Shown here: positions 39,570 to 47,651 of the stretch, piece after piece
Layout of the letters: every line of letters begins with the position of its first letter
Position numbering within the stretch: position 1 is the stretch's first letter
Assembly (NCBI GenBank): GCA_029960065.1
Contig: JASCOF010000001.1
Coordinates: 930,001-994,000, forward strand
Length of the DNA: 64,000 nt
Source: Flavobacteriaceae bacterium PS02336
GTDB lineage: Bacteria > Bacteroidota > Bacteroidia > Flavobacteriales > Flavobacteriaceae
Direction of reading: 5' to 3'
Notes under the pieces: model-generated
What the model was told of the DNA's origin: nothing
The model's input: only the letters and a program-made list of their open reading frames with translations
Databases searched by the model: none
Position numbers and translations under genes: made by a program

Positions 39570-40784
39570 ATGAAAAAGTATTTAAAGTATAGTTTATTGC
39601 TAATCACTCTTGTTAGCTTTTATTCCTGCAGTAATGACGATTCTAAACAGGAAGAAATAGTAGAACCCATTAAAGATCCTGCAATTACTATAAAATTAGC
39701 TTCAGATTTTACTGTGCAGCAATATAATGTGGTAGAAATAGCGCCAGAAGTTACTATAGAAAATGCAGAAGGAAAAACACCAGTTTATCAATGGTCTGTG
39801 AAAGTGACGGCTAAAGATGGTGCTGTTAAAGATTCAATCATCGGCGACAGCAAAAACTTATTGTTTATTACACCAAAAACGGCTGCTTATGTGGTAGATT
39901 TTAAAGTAACTGTAGATAAAACTGTAAAAGAAGCTTCTGCCAAAGTTACGGTTTCTGAAACTGGAAAAACGTACACAGCAAAAGCCTTAAAACTTATCGA
40001 TTATCTGCCTGCACCAAGCTACACAATGGAGAGTTACGCTACAAAAGAAGAATCTTTATTAGCAGCACAAACAAGTTTAAGCGAAGGCGGCTCTATTAAT
40101 TTGGGAACATTTGGAGGATATATTATTACTGCTTTTGACCATACAGTTGTAAATACTTATGGAAAACGTGATTTTACAGTTCAAATGACAGAGGGAACTG
40201 CTTCAGTTAAATTTTCTCCAGTAAGTGTTGCAGTAGCTTATGATGCCAATAAAAACGGAATTGCAGATGAAAATGAATGGTTTGAAATTGCAGGAAGCGA
40301 ATACTATAAATCGACAACAGTTAAAAATTATGAACTAACGTACAAGAAACCTAATGCTGTTGCAACTCCTGTAACAGGAACGTTGGCTTGGCAGTATGAT
40401 ACAGCTTATCTTCCATGGACAGACAACAAAAATGGTTCAGGAAGCATTACAAAAACCAACACCCGCAGAAGAAATAATTATTATCCAGCATGGGCTGGCG
40501 ATTCTTATACTTTGAAAGGAACAAAAATAGATATCCCAACAAAAGATGTGAGCGATGGAGCTGGAACAAGTTATAACGTTGGCACTTTTGACTGGGGTTA
40601 CGGCGGAATTAAAGATCCTTCAATAGACATTTCTTGGGCAGTGGATAAAGACGGAAAAAAAGTGCATTTGCCAGGAATTGATTTCGTTAAAGTATATGTG
40701 CCAACATTTACAGCTTTAGGTTCCAGCGACTTGTTAATAAGTGCCTTTCAAGAAGTTTCAGATTTAAATTTTCCGAAGAAATAA
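39570..40784 (+). CDS. Surface lipoprotein paralogue 3 of the B12 operon
   Basis: This is a 404-residue lipoprotein (VSFYSCSNDDSKQEE, Cys20), the third tandem paralogue. Blocks are LIDYLPAPSYTMES, LGTFGGYIITAFDHTVVN, YDANKNGIADENEWFEIAG and SIDISWAVDKDGKKVHLPGIDFVKVY. The EF-hand-like loop is kept. Compared with the others the mid-region after the loop is most diverged (WTDNKNGSGSITKTNTRRRN). A gap of 31 bases separates it from the DUF4465 gene. Confidence 0.82.
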   Translation: MKKYLKYSLLLITLVSFYSCSNDDSKQEEIVEPIKDPAITIKLASDFTVQQYNVVEIAPEVTIENAEGKTPVYQWSVKVTAKDGAVKDSIIGDSKNLLFITPKTAAYVVDFKVTVDKTVKEASAKVTVSETGKTYTAKALKLIDYLPAPSYTMESYATKEESLLAAQTSLSEGGSINLGTFGGYIITAFDHTVVNTYGKRDFTVQMTEGTASVKFSPVSVAVAYDANKNGIADENEWFEIAGSEYYKSTTVKNYELTYKKPNAVATPVTGTLAWQYDTAYLPWTDNKNGSGSITKTNTRRRNNYYPAWAGDSYTLKGTKIDIPTKDVSDGAGTSYNVGTFDWGYGGIKDPSIDISWAVDKDGKKVHLPGIDFVKVYVPTFTALGSSDLLISAFQEVSDLNFPKK

Positions 40785-40815
40785 AATAGAATATTAACCC
40801 TAAATTTTATAAATA

Positions 40816-41763
40816 ATGAAAAAAGCAGTTTATTTTTTGACCTTAGGTCTAATGCTCGGATTTTCTTCCTGCAGCAGTGATGAGGATGTTTTAAGCAGCG
40901 AAAACGCTAATTCAGTTGTAAGCTCTACATCGAAAACAGCAAAAACAGCGGTTACAGATCCTTCCATTGGAACTACGACGACACTTAATCTTACCAGTTC
41001 TTTATTGAGCAGCGGTATCACAACAACAGGAGGAAAGTACTGGGAAAACACTTATGTGGCTAACACTAATCTAAATGTAGATATTTTTACATTTTCTCAT
41101 ACCGGTACAGCCGCTGGTTATAATTATTGGGACGGATTTATTGTTTCTAATGTAAATGATATTACAGATTATGGCTCTGGCGCAGGAACAGGAGGATCAG
41201 ACGGATGGGTGCCTCACCAGTGGGGAACTATGGCCGGCAGCGGTTTTGGAACTTCAACTACAACTGCGCCGGGAACACCAGGGACATCTGGAGATCCTTA
41301 TATTGTGGCGTATTGGTCTAGTTATTTAGATCCCGTTTCTCCGCAAGGAACAACTTTTAGTGAGTCTAGTTTTTCGAACTGGATTAAAGTTGGAAATACT
41401 GGAATTTATGAAGTGCTTGGTTTAAAAATAAACATGCATCCTTGGCCGTATTATGGCTGTTTGAATGGAGACGGATTTGCGAGAGCTTTTACTTCTGGAG
41501 ATCATTTTGAATTATTGATTTATGGTGTTGATGAAAATGGAACTATTTCAAATCCAATAACACAGTCTCTGGCAGATTATACAGGATCGTCTTTGGTTAT
41601 GCCGACTGGATGGGTAAATGTAGCAGCAAGTAAACTTCTTGCTTTAGGAGATGTGCAGTATCTGATTTTTCAAATGGCTTCAACAGATTCAGATCCAACT
41701 TACGGAATGAATACGGCAGCTTATTTCTGCTTAGACAAACTTTCGGTTAAACGAGTGTATTAA
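40816..41763 (+). CDS. DUF4465 family lipoprotein
   Basis: This is a 315-residue lipoprotein (FSSCSSDED, Cys19) ending in a beta-rich DUF4465 domain (YWENTYVANTNLNVD, FSHTGTAAGYNYWDGFIVSN, YWSSYLDPVSPQGTTFSE, ACYFCLDKLSVKRV-like end). Bacteroidota B12 loci encode additional B12-binding lipoproteins besides BtuG (BtuH is one). I believe such proteins belong to this domain family but cannot verify it here. As the last gene of the riboswitch operon it is a candidate B12-binding protein. A terminator follows 27 bases later. Confidence 0.78.
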   Translation: MKKAVYFLTLGLMLGFSSCSSDEDVLSSENANSVVSSTSKTAKTAVTDPSIGTTTTLNLTSSLLSSGITTTGGKYWENTYVANTNLNVDIFTFSHTGTAAGYNYWDGFIVSNVNDITDYGSGAGTGGSDGWVPHQWGTMAGSGFGTSTTTAPGTPGTSGDPYIVAYWSSYLDPVSPQGTTFSESSFSNWIKVGNTGIYEVLGLKINMHPWPYYGCLNGDGFARAFTSGDHFELLIYGVDENGTISNPITQSLADYTGSSLVMPTGWVNVAASKLLALGDVQYLIFQMASTDSDPTYGMNTAAYFCLDKLSVKRVY

Positions 41764-41789
41764 ATAAAAATAGAAACTAAGTTTTAAAG

Positions 41790-41822
41790 AAACCCCTCTG
41801 CAAATTTTGTAAAGGGGTTTTT
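41790..41822 (+). terminator. Terminator of the B12 operon
   Basis: AAACCCCT (41790-41797) pairs with AGGGGTTT (41813-41820) and runs into T residues, 27 bases after the DUF4465 stop codon. Confidence 0.75.
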
Positions 41823-41860
41823 GATTAAATGAGTATATTTACTTGTAAAACAATTGAATT

Positions 41861-42499
41861 ATGAGAGCACTGGTAATTGGAGCAACTGGTTCTACAGGAA
41901 AAGAGTTGGTGGATAAACTATTAGAAGATCAAGATTATACTTCGGTTTCTGTTTTTGTGAGACGTCCTTTCGGAAAATCCCATCCAAAGCTTACAGAACA
42001 TATTGTAGATTTTTCAGATGTAAATTCGTTTCAAGATTTAGTCACGGGAGAGGTTCTATTTTCCTGCATTGGAACGACTTTGAAAGATGCAGGTTCTAAA
42101 GAAAAACAATGGAAAATCGATTACGATATTCCTGCCGATTTTTCAGAAATTGCTAGTAAAAATCACGTGAAAGCTATGGTTTTGGTTTCTTCTTATGGCG
42201 CTTCAGCTAAAAGCAGTGTTTTTTACTCTAAAATGAAAGGAGAACTCGAAGAATACATCAACAAACTTCATTTTACTCAGTATATCATTTTTAGACCGGG
42301 ACCATTAATTCGTGAAAATACAGATCGATGGGGCGAAAAAATCTCCATTACAATTATCAAAGCATTCAACGCAATTGGACTTTTTAAGAATTTGAAGCCA
42401 ATTTCAACTGAATTTTTAGCTGGGAAATTAGCGAAAGCGCCAAAATTAATTCCGTCAGGAACTTCAACACTGGAATTAAAGCAGATTATTGAACTTTGA
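41861..42499 (+). CDS. NAD(P)-binding short-chain-type oxidoreductase
   Basis: This is a 212-residue Rossmann protein of the atypical SDR / NAD(P)H-binding class (HTATIP2-like). The nucleotide motif GATGSTGKE is at residues 7-15, and VSSYGASAKSSVFYSKMKGELE contains a Tyr-x-x-x-Lys pair at the usual active-site position. No specific substrate can be named. Its 3' end overlaps the convergent gene at 42486 by 14 bases. Confidence 0.83.
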   Translation: MRALVIGATGSTGKELVDKLLEDQDYTSVSVFVRRPFGKSHPKLTEHIVDFSDVNSFQDLVTGEVLFSCIGTTLKDAGSKEKQWKIDYDIPADFSEIASKNHVKAMVLVSSYGASAKSSVFYSKMKGELEEYINKLHFTQYIIFRPGPLIRENTDRWGEKISITIIKAFNAIGLFKNLKPISTEFLAGKLAKAPKLIPSGTSTLELKQIIEL

Positions 42500-42845
42500 T
42501 TTTTTGTGTTTTCTTTTTCCTGATATGAGGTATATAAGGCAATTCTTCGAGAAGCTTAGAATGATCCATTTCTAGAACAACGTTTATTTTCTCTTTATCG
42601 GCTGCGATTTTTTGACTTTTGAAACCAAGATAACTGAATATTAAATAACTGCTCGAATTAATTTTTATAGCATAATTGCCGTCAAGATCCGTTGCTGACT
42701 GAGTTTTGGTTTTTTCAATAAAAATATTAGCGTACGGAATTGGTGATCCAGCAGAGTCTGTAACTTTTCCATGTATAATTCTTTCTTGCGCAAACGATAA
42801 TTGAAAGCATAAGAGTAAGAGATTTAATAGGAAGTAATTGTTCAT
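42486..42845 (-). CDS. Secreted CarboxypepD_reg-like domain protein
   Basis: This is a 119-residue protein with a signal peptide ending near residue 19 (LSFAQ) and one carboxypeptidase-regulatory-like beta-sandwich (IIHGKVTDSAGSPIPYANIFIEKT, TDLDGNYAIKI, LIFSYLGFKSQ). This module usually sits at the N-terminus of TonB receptors, but here it stands alone with a short Lys-rich tail. It could be a truncated receptor or a small envelope protein. It is convergent with, and overlaps, the oxidoreductase gene. Confidence 0.75.
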   Translation of the reverse strand: MNNYFLLNLLLLCFQLSFAQERIIHGKVTDSAGSPIPYANIFIEKTKTQSATDLDGNYAIKINSSSYLIFSYLGFKSQKIAADKEKINVVLEMDHSKLLEELPYIPHIRKKKTQKIKVQ

Positions 42846-43175
42846 TTTCTAAGGTTTATTTCTGATATAAACAGCCGTCGTTATAGATTTTTTTTAAATT
42901 ACAGCTAATATAAAAACAATCTGCATATTTTATTTAATGATTTTGTAAATGATATTGGAAATCAAAAAGTACCGCTATAAAAATCAGAAGGTTGTATTTC
43001 TTTTACGATATTAAATTGAGGTATTCATCTTTTGAGTAAACCTTGATAGGAAATTTAACAATCCAAACTGTAATACTTAAGTCACATTTGTCATAATTCT
43101 GCAATAAACTCACTGCAAAACAACGGTTTTAGCTTAAATTGATTTACCTTTGCCTGCTTTTCCTACGGTAATATA
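42846..43175. promoter_or_regulatory. Intergenic region upstream of the hybrid kinase gene
   Basis: No gene was found in this 330-base gap. A TACCTTTG at 43145-43152 matches TAnnTTTG, 23 bases before the kinase start codon, but no -33 box is obvious at the standard distance. I see no repeats or strong hairpins. Confidence 0.35.
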
Positions 43176-45161
43176 ATGAATAATAATTTCCCTATTCCAG
43201 ATAATGAATTACAACGTTTAGCCGCTTTAAAACGTTATAATATACTTGATACACTTCCTGATTACGCTTTTGATGATGCAACAAAATTGGTTTCTTACAT
43301 CTGCGGTGTTCCCATTGCACATATTTCATTTATAGACGAAAACAGACAATGGTTTAAATCCGAAATTGGAGTAGGAGTTCCAGAAGTACCTCGCGAGATT
43401 TCATTCTGTAATTACACAATTTTAGACACTAAAATTGTAGAAATCAATGATACTCATTTAAGCGAGAGATTTAAAGACGATCCAAATGTTACGGGCGGAT
43501 TCAACGTTAGATTTTATGCCGGAGTTCCGCTGACAACGCCTGATGGTTATAATATTGGGACTTTATGTGCCGTAGATCATGTTGTAAAAGAATTGAATGA
43601 AAACCAGCGTAATGCACTTTCTATTGTAGCCAAACACGTTATGGCACAATTAGAAATTGGAACAAAAAACGTTCAGTTGGCCGCTCAGAAAAAAATTGCA
43701 GAAAAAGCAGTTTTGGCAAGAGACAGTTTTTTGGCCAACATGAGCCACGAAATCAGGACACCATTAAATTCTATTATTGGTTTTACAGATCTTTTGGCAC
43801 AAACGAAGCTAGATGAAATACAGCGCGATTATATTGAAAGTGTTCAAATTGCAGGAGAAAATCTGCTGCTGATAGTGAATGATATTCTCGATCTTTCTAA
43901 AATAGAATCAGGCAATTTAGCAATTGATGCAGAGCCTTTTAATTTAAAAAAGACTTTAAAACACGTTTATAATTTACTTAAAGTAAAAGTCCAGAAAGAG
44001 GTTGAATTCAACTTGTTTTTAGATGCCGAAATGCCAGACAATGTTATTGGTGATCAAGGCAGACTAAATCAGATTTTGGTTAACTTGATCGGGAATTCGC
44101 TAAAATTTACAAATGAAGGCGAAGTAACGGTTTCTGTAAAAAAAATAGAAGAAACAGAAGATAATTACACACTAAAATTTTCTGTGAAAGATACTGGAAT
44201 TGGAATTCAGAAAGATAAACTGACTACTATTTTCGAAAGATTTACCCAAGGTGAAGAAAGTACGACGAGAACTTATGGAGGCACAGGATTAGGGTTGAAT
44301 ATTGTAAAACAATTAATCGAGCTTCAAAATGGTGAAATTCAGGTAAAAAGTACCCCAAACCGTGGTTCGGAATTCGTTTTTACCTTATCTTATAGAAAGA
44401 CAAATCAAACCGAAACTGCTCCAAAACCTGTCACTAAGAACAGTTTAGGACATCTTAAAATATTGCTTTGCGAAGACAATGTCTTAAATCAAAAACTGGC
44501 AAAAAGTGTGATTACTAATTTTGGTTTTGATCTGGATATTGCATCAAATGGAGAAGAGGGAATTGAGCTTTTATCAAAAAACAAATATGATTTGGTTTTG
44601 ATGGATCTTCAAATGCCTGTTAAAGATGGTTATCAAACAACAGAATATATTCGCAGCGAAATGAATTCAAGCATTCCTATTATTGCTATGACAGCACATT
44701 CTTTAGTAGGAGAGCAGGAACGTTGTTATAAGGTCGGCATGAATGCTTATGTGCCGAAACCTTTTAAACAAGCCGTTCTTTTAAAAGCCATAAAAACAGT
44801 TATGAACCCTGATTTTGAGCTTACACAGAAAAGAACTGTTGACATGACATTTTTGGATGAAATGGCCTGCGGTGACGACGAGTTTAAAAAAGAAATGATA
44901 CATCTTTTCATAGAAAAAATTCCAAATCAGACTGCCCAGTTAGAAGAAGCATTTCATGAAGGAGATCACGATACTGTGAAAAAACTGGCACATAATATGA
45001 AATCCAGTCTGGATATTTTTATGCTGGAAGATTTGAGTAATTGTGTCGCTGTTATTGAAGAAGAAGCCTCAGCTGGAGATTTTACAACCGAAACTTTAGA
45101 TAAGGTGAATATACTGCATTGCGGTGTTATTGAGGTCGTAAAAATTCTAAAAGAGCTATGA
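43176..45161 (+). CDS. Hybrid sensor histidine kinase (GAF-HisKA-HATPase-REC-HPt)
   Basis: This is a 661-residue soluble phosphorelay protein. The GAF domain covers about residues 20-165 (sensing domain, no membrane segment). The dimerisation domain carries His191 in NMSHEIRTPLNS, and the ATPase domain follows at about 290-405 (NLIGNSLKF, KDTGIGI, GGTGLGL). A receiver domain at about 427-545 has phospho-acceptor Asp477 (LVLMDLQM), and a C-terminal HPt domain has His606 (KLAHNMKSS). All phosphorelay residues are intact. The HPt probably passes phosphate to the single-domain response regulator encoded 77 bases downstream, ahead of an exopolysaccharide-type gene group. Confidence 0.95.
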   Translation: MNNNFPIPDNELQRLAALKRYNILDTLPDYAFDDATKLVSYICGVPIAHISFIDENRQWFKSEIGVGVPEVPREISFCNYTILDTKIVEINDTHLSERFKDDPNVTGGFNVRFYAGVPLTTPDGYNIGTLCAVDHVVKELNENQRNALSIVAKHVMAQLEIGTKNVQLAAQKKIAEKAVLARDSFLANMSHEIRTPLNSIIGFTDLLAQTKLDEIQRDYIESVQIAGENLLLIVNDILDLSKIESGNLAIDAEPFNLKKTLKHVYNLLKVKVQKEVEFNLFLDAEMPDNVIGDQGRLNQILVNLIGNSLKFTNEGEVTVSVKKIEETEDNYTLKFSVKDTGIGIQKDKLTTIFERFTQGEESTTRTYGGTGLGLNIVKQLIELQNGEIQVKSTPNRGSEFVFTLSYRKTNQTETAPKPVTKNSLGHLKILLCEDNVLNQKLAKSVITNFGFDLDIASNGEEGIELLSKNKYDLVLMDLQMPVKDGYQTTEYIRSEMNSSIPIIAMTAHSLVGEQERCYKVGMNAYVPKPFKQAVLLKAIKTVMNPDFELTQKRTVDMTFLDEMACGDDEFKKEMIHLFIEKIPNQTAQLEEAFHEGDHDTVKKLAHNMKSSLDIFMLEDLSNCVAVIEEEASAGDFTTETLDKVNILHCGVIEVVKILKEL

Positions 45162-45238
45162 TAAAAGAGAAATTAGCCCTAGCTTTACATATATGATGCA
45201 ATAATTATACTTTGCCCCAAGTTAAAATTTGAAAAAAA

Positions 45239-45604
45239 ATGAGAATTATTTTAGCCGAAGATAATGATATCCTACGCAAATCATTATCTTTTTTCTTAGA
45301 ATCAAAAGGATTTACTGTTGACCAATTTTCTGATGGAAAAGATGCCTTAGATGCAATCGAAACCAATAATTACGATTTAATCTTAACGGATATAAATATG
45401 CCAGGTAAAAGCGGAATGGAAATTACACAGCATGTAAGACAAAGCATTAATTCTGAAACTCCCATAATTATACTTACTTCTTCAGGAGTAGAACAAACAG
45501 AACTAGACTCTTTTGATATTGGCGCAAACGAATTTATTGCAAAACCAGTAAGTCCGGCCGTGCTTTTAGTGCGAATTAATAAATTACTAAAAACGCGTTT
45601 CTAA
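45239..45604 (+). CDS. Single-domain response regulator (CheY-like)
   Basis: This is a 121-residue receiver domain without output domain. The acidic pair lies in AEDND at residues 7-10, phospho-acceptor Asp51 in ILTDINMP, and the conserved Lys in AKPVSP near the C-terminus. It likely receives phosphate from the upstream hybrid kinase HPt and acts by protein-protein contact, possibly on the glycosyltransferase complex encoded downstream. The stop codon overlaps the start of the next gene by one base. Confidence 0.93.
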   Translation: MRIILAEDNDILRKSLSFFLESKGFTVDQFSDGKDALDAIETNNYDLILTDINMPGKSGMEITQHVRQSINSETPIIILTSSGVEQTELDSFDIGANEFIAKPVSPAVLLVRINKLLKTRF

Positions 45605-46818
45605 TGAAATACATCTTTTATTCTTTCATCCTGCTGTTTGTTTCTTCTGCTGTTATTGGGCAGGAAATTACTATTGATGAAACTTTAGCCAGTGTTAAAC
45701 GTGAAGTTGATAAAGCAAACTACGATAAAGCATTATCGCTGATTGAGCCTTTGCGCGCCAAATTTCCGCAAGATGAAGACATTCAAACGTACACTGCCCG
45801 TATCTATAGCTGGAAAAAAGAGTACAAAACAGCCATAAAGATTTTGTCTCCATTGACAGACAGAGTTAATCCAAATCCTGAGGCTTTACAAGCTATTGTC
45901 AATGTTTATTTTTGGACAGAACAATATGAAAAATGTATTGTTTACTGCGATAAATATCTGGTCTTAGATCCAAATTCCCTTGATATTTTAAAAATAAAAG
46001 CAACTTGCCTCGAAAAGTTAAACCGTGATCAAGAGGCTTTAGAATTAATTGAAAAAGCAGCGTATATAGATAATAGCACGCAGGCTTTCAAAGGAATACG
46101 AACACTTATTGGACATAAAGCCAAAAATGCAGTTTCTGTCTCCTATTTAAATGTTTCGACTTCAGAACCAGGACAGTCGCCGTTTCATTATGGATATGTA
46201 GAATATTCACATAAATTCAGTAAATCTGCCATTGTCGGCCGTGCCAATGTTGGAAATGTAAGCAATGAAACCCAGATGCTGTTTGAAGCAGATTTTTATC
46301 AGACATTCTCCAATAAAAGCTATTTGTACGCAAATGGAGGGGTTTCTACCGGTGAAACTATTTTTCCTGTCGCAAAAGCAGGTTTAGAATATTATTTTAA
46401 ACCGCATAAAAAATTCGATTATTCTCTTGGAGCGCGATTTATGCATTTTGAGAGCGATGATATTACACTTCTTACAGGACAGCTTGCTTATACATCTGGA
46501 ACTTATACGGTTGCATACAGGCCTTATTACGATACGTCAAATGAATTGTTTTCGCATGTTTTAAGTCTGCAGAAAGTAAATGAAGAAAAAGAAAGCTTGA
46601 TCCGTTTTGAACTACAGTATGGAAACGTACCTTATTTGTATCTCTACAACAATTTTACAACACCTTTAAAAGCGTATAGAGCCGGAATTCAGTACCAGCA
46701 TCGATTTGGAGAATCATTTTTTGTGCGTCCGATATTTCTTTACGAAAGAGAAGAATATATGCCGGGAGAATACAGAAACCGATTCAATGTACAGTTAATT
46801 GTGACCAAACGTTTTTAA
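45604..46818 (+). CDS. YaiO-type outer-membrane barrel protein with TPR region
   Basis: This is a 404-residue protein with a signal peptide ending near residue 19 (SAVIGQ). Residues about 25-170 form tetratricopeptide-like repeats (YDKALSLIEPLRAKFPQDEDIQ, QEALELIEKAAYID). The remainder is a YaiO-type beta barrel ending in a terminal Phe (LIVTKRF). YaiO-type proteins occur beside GT2 enzymes (YaiP in E. coli), and the same pairing is present here, suggesting an export channel for the polysaccharide. It is one base apart from both neighbours, so all genes are co-transcribed. Confidence 0.88.
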   Translation: MKYIFYSFILLFVSSAVIGQEITIDETLASVKREVDKANYDKALSLIEPLRAKFPQDEDIQTYTARIYSWKKEYKTAIKILSPLTDRVNPNPEALQAIVNVYFWTEQYEKCIVYCDKYLVLDPNSLDILKIKATCLEKLNRDQEALELIEKAAYIDNSTQAFKGIRTLIGHKAKNAVSVSYLNVSTSEPGQSPFHYGYVEYSHKFSKSAIVGRANVGNVSNETQMLFEADFYQTFSNKSYLYANGGVSTGETIFPVAKAGLEYYFKPHKKFDYSLGARFMHFESDDITLLTGQLAYTSGTYTVAYRPYYDTSNELFSHVLSLQKVNEEKESLIRFELQYGNVPYLYLYNNFTTPLKAYRAGIQYQHRFGESFFVRPIFLYEREEYMPGEYRNRFNVQLIVTKRF

Positions 46819-46819
46819 T

Positions 46820-47641
46820 ATGGAAGAAATTTGGGAACTATATAAAAACGGCAGGTGGGTAGTTTCTTTTCTCACTTTCTCCATCTACTTTTTCGTAGCG
46901 TTTTCTTTTATTTTATACTTGTACATAGTAGCAAGCCGAAACAGGAAAATTAAAAGAGAAAGACTTAGAATAGAATACAATACAGAAATTGAAAAGCTCA
47001 TGGCTTCGGTTATTTTTGAAGATGTTTCGTTTGCATCGCTTAAAGGAAACAAAAATTTTCTAGTGCTTTTTGATACTTCTTTTTTTAGGGAAGTCCTGAC
47101 AGAATCTCTCATCAATCTGCATAAAAATTATGAAGGTATTTATGCCGAAAAATTAGAACAGTTCTACAAAGAATCCGGACTTATAAAAGACTCATTTAGA
47201 AAACTAAAAAGCCTAAAATGGGAAGTAAAATGCAAAGGAATTACAGAACTTGCCGAGTTTAATATTTCTGATGCTTTTGATAGTATAATAGCGCATTCTA
47301 AAGCACGAAACAAAACTTTAAAAATTACAGCTATAAATGCCTGTATTAAATTGGCAGGAACACAAAGTATAGTTTATCTGGTAGAACATTCAGATCCAAT
47401 AGATGATTGGACACAGCTGAATATTATTGGTGCTTTTAAAAAACATGATATTGGTGATAGTGAAGGAATTGAACTTTTATTAGAATCACAAAATACAACG
47501 GTAATCACGCTTGGTTTAAAACTCATAAAAGAATTAAAACTAACACAAAAAGTTCCTTTTGTAGCGCAGTTAGCTGCTAAAGCTCCAAATACTACAATTA
47601 AGTACGAAGCAGAAAGTCTTTTACACACATTAACAGTTTAA
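46820..47641 (+). CDS. Membrane-anchored HEAT-repeat protein
   Basis: This is a 273-residue protein with one N-terminal membrane helix at about residues 15-42 and a cytoplasmic part rich in helices. HEAT-like repeats are visible at about 140-270 (LKSLKWEVKCKGITELAEF, KTLKITAINACIKLAGTQSIVYLVEHSDP, TTIKYEAESLLHTL). Such repeats bind partner proteins. It lies between the barrel gene and the glycosyltransferase gene, with 1 and 10 bases of spacing, so it may scaffold the synthase or link it to the response regulator. Confidence 0.78.
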   Translation: MEEIWELYKNGRWVVSFLTFSIYFFVAFSFILYLYIVASRNRKIKRERLRIEYNTEIEKLMASVIFEDVSFASLKGNKNFLVLFDTSFFREVLTESLINLHKNYEGIYAEKLEQFYKESGLIKDSFRKLKSLKWEVKCKGITELAEFNISDAFDSIIAHSKARNKTLKITAINACIKLAGTQSIVYLVEHSDPIDDWTQLNIIGAFKKHDIGDSEGIELLLESQNTTVITLGLKLIKELKLTQKVPFVAQLAAKAPNTTIKYEAESLLHTLTV

Positions 47642-47651
47642 CGAATAAGAA

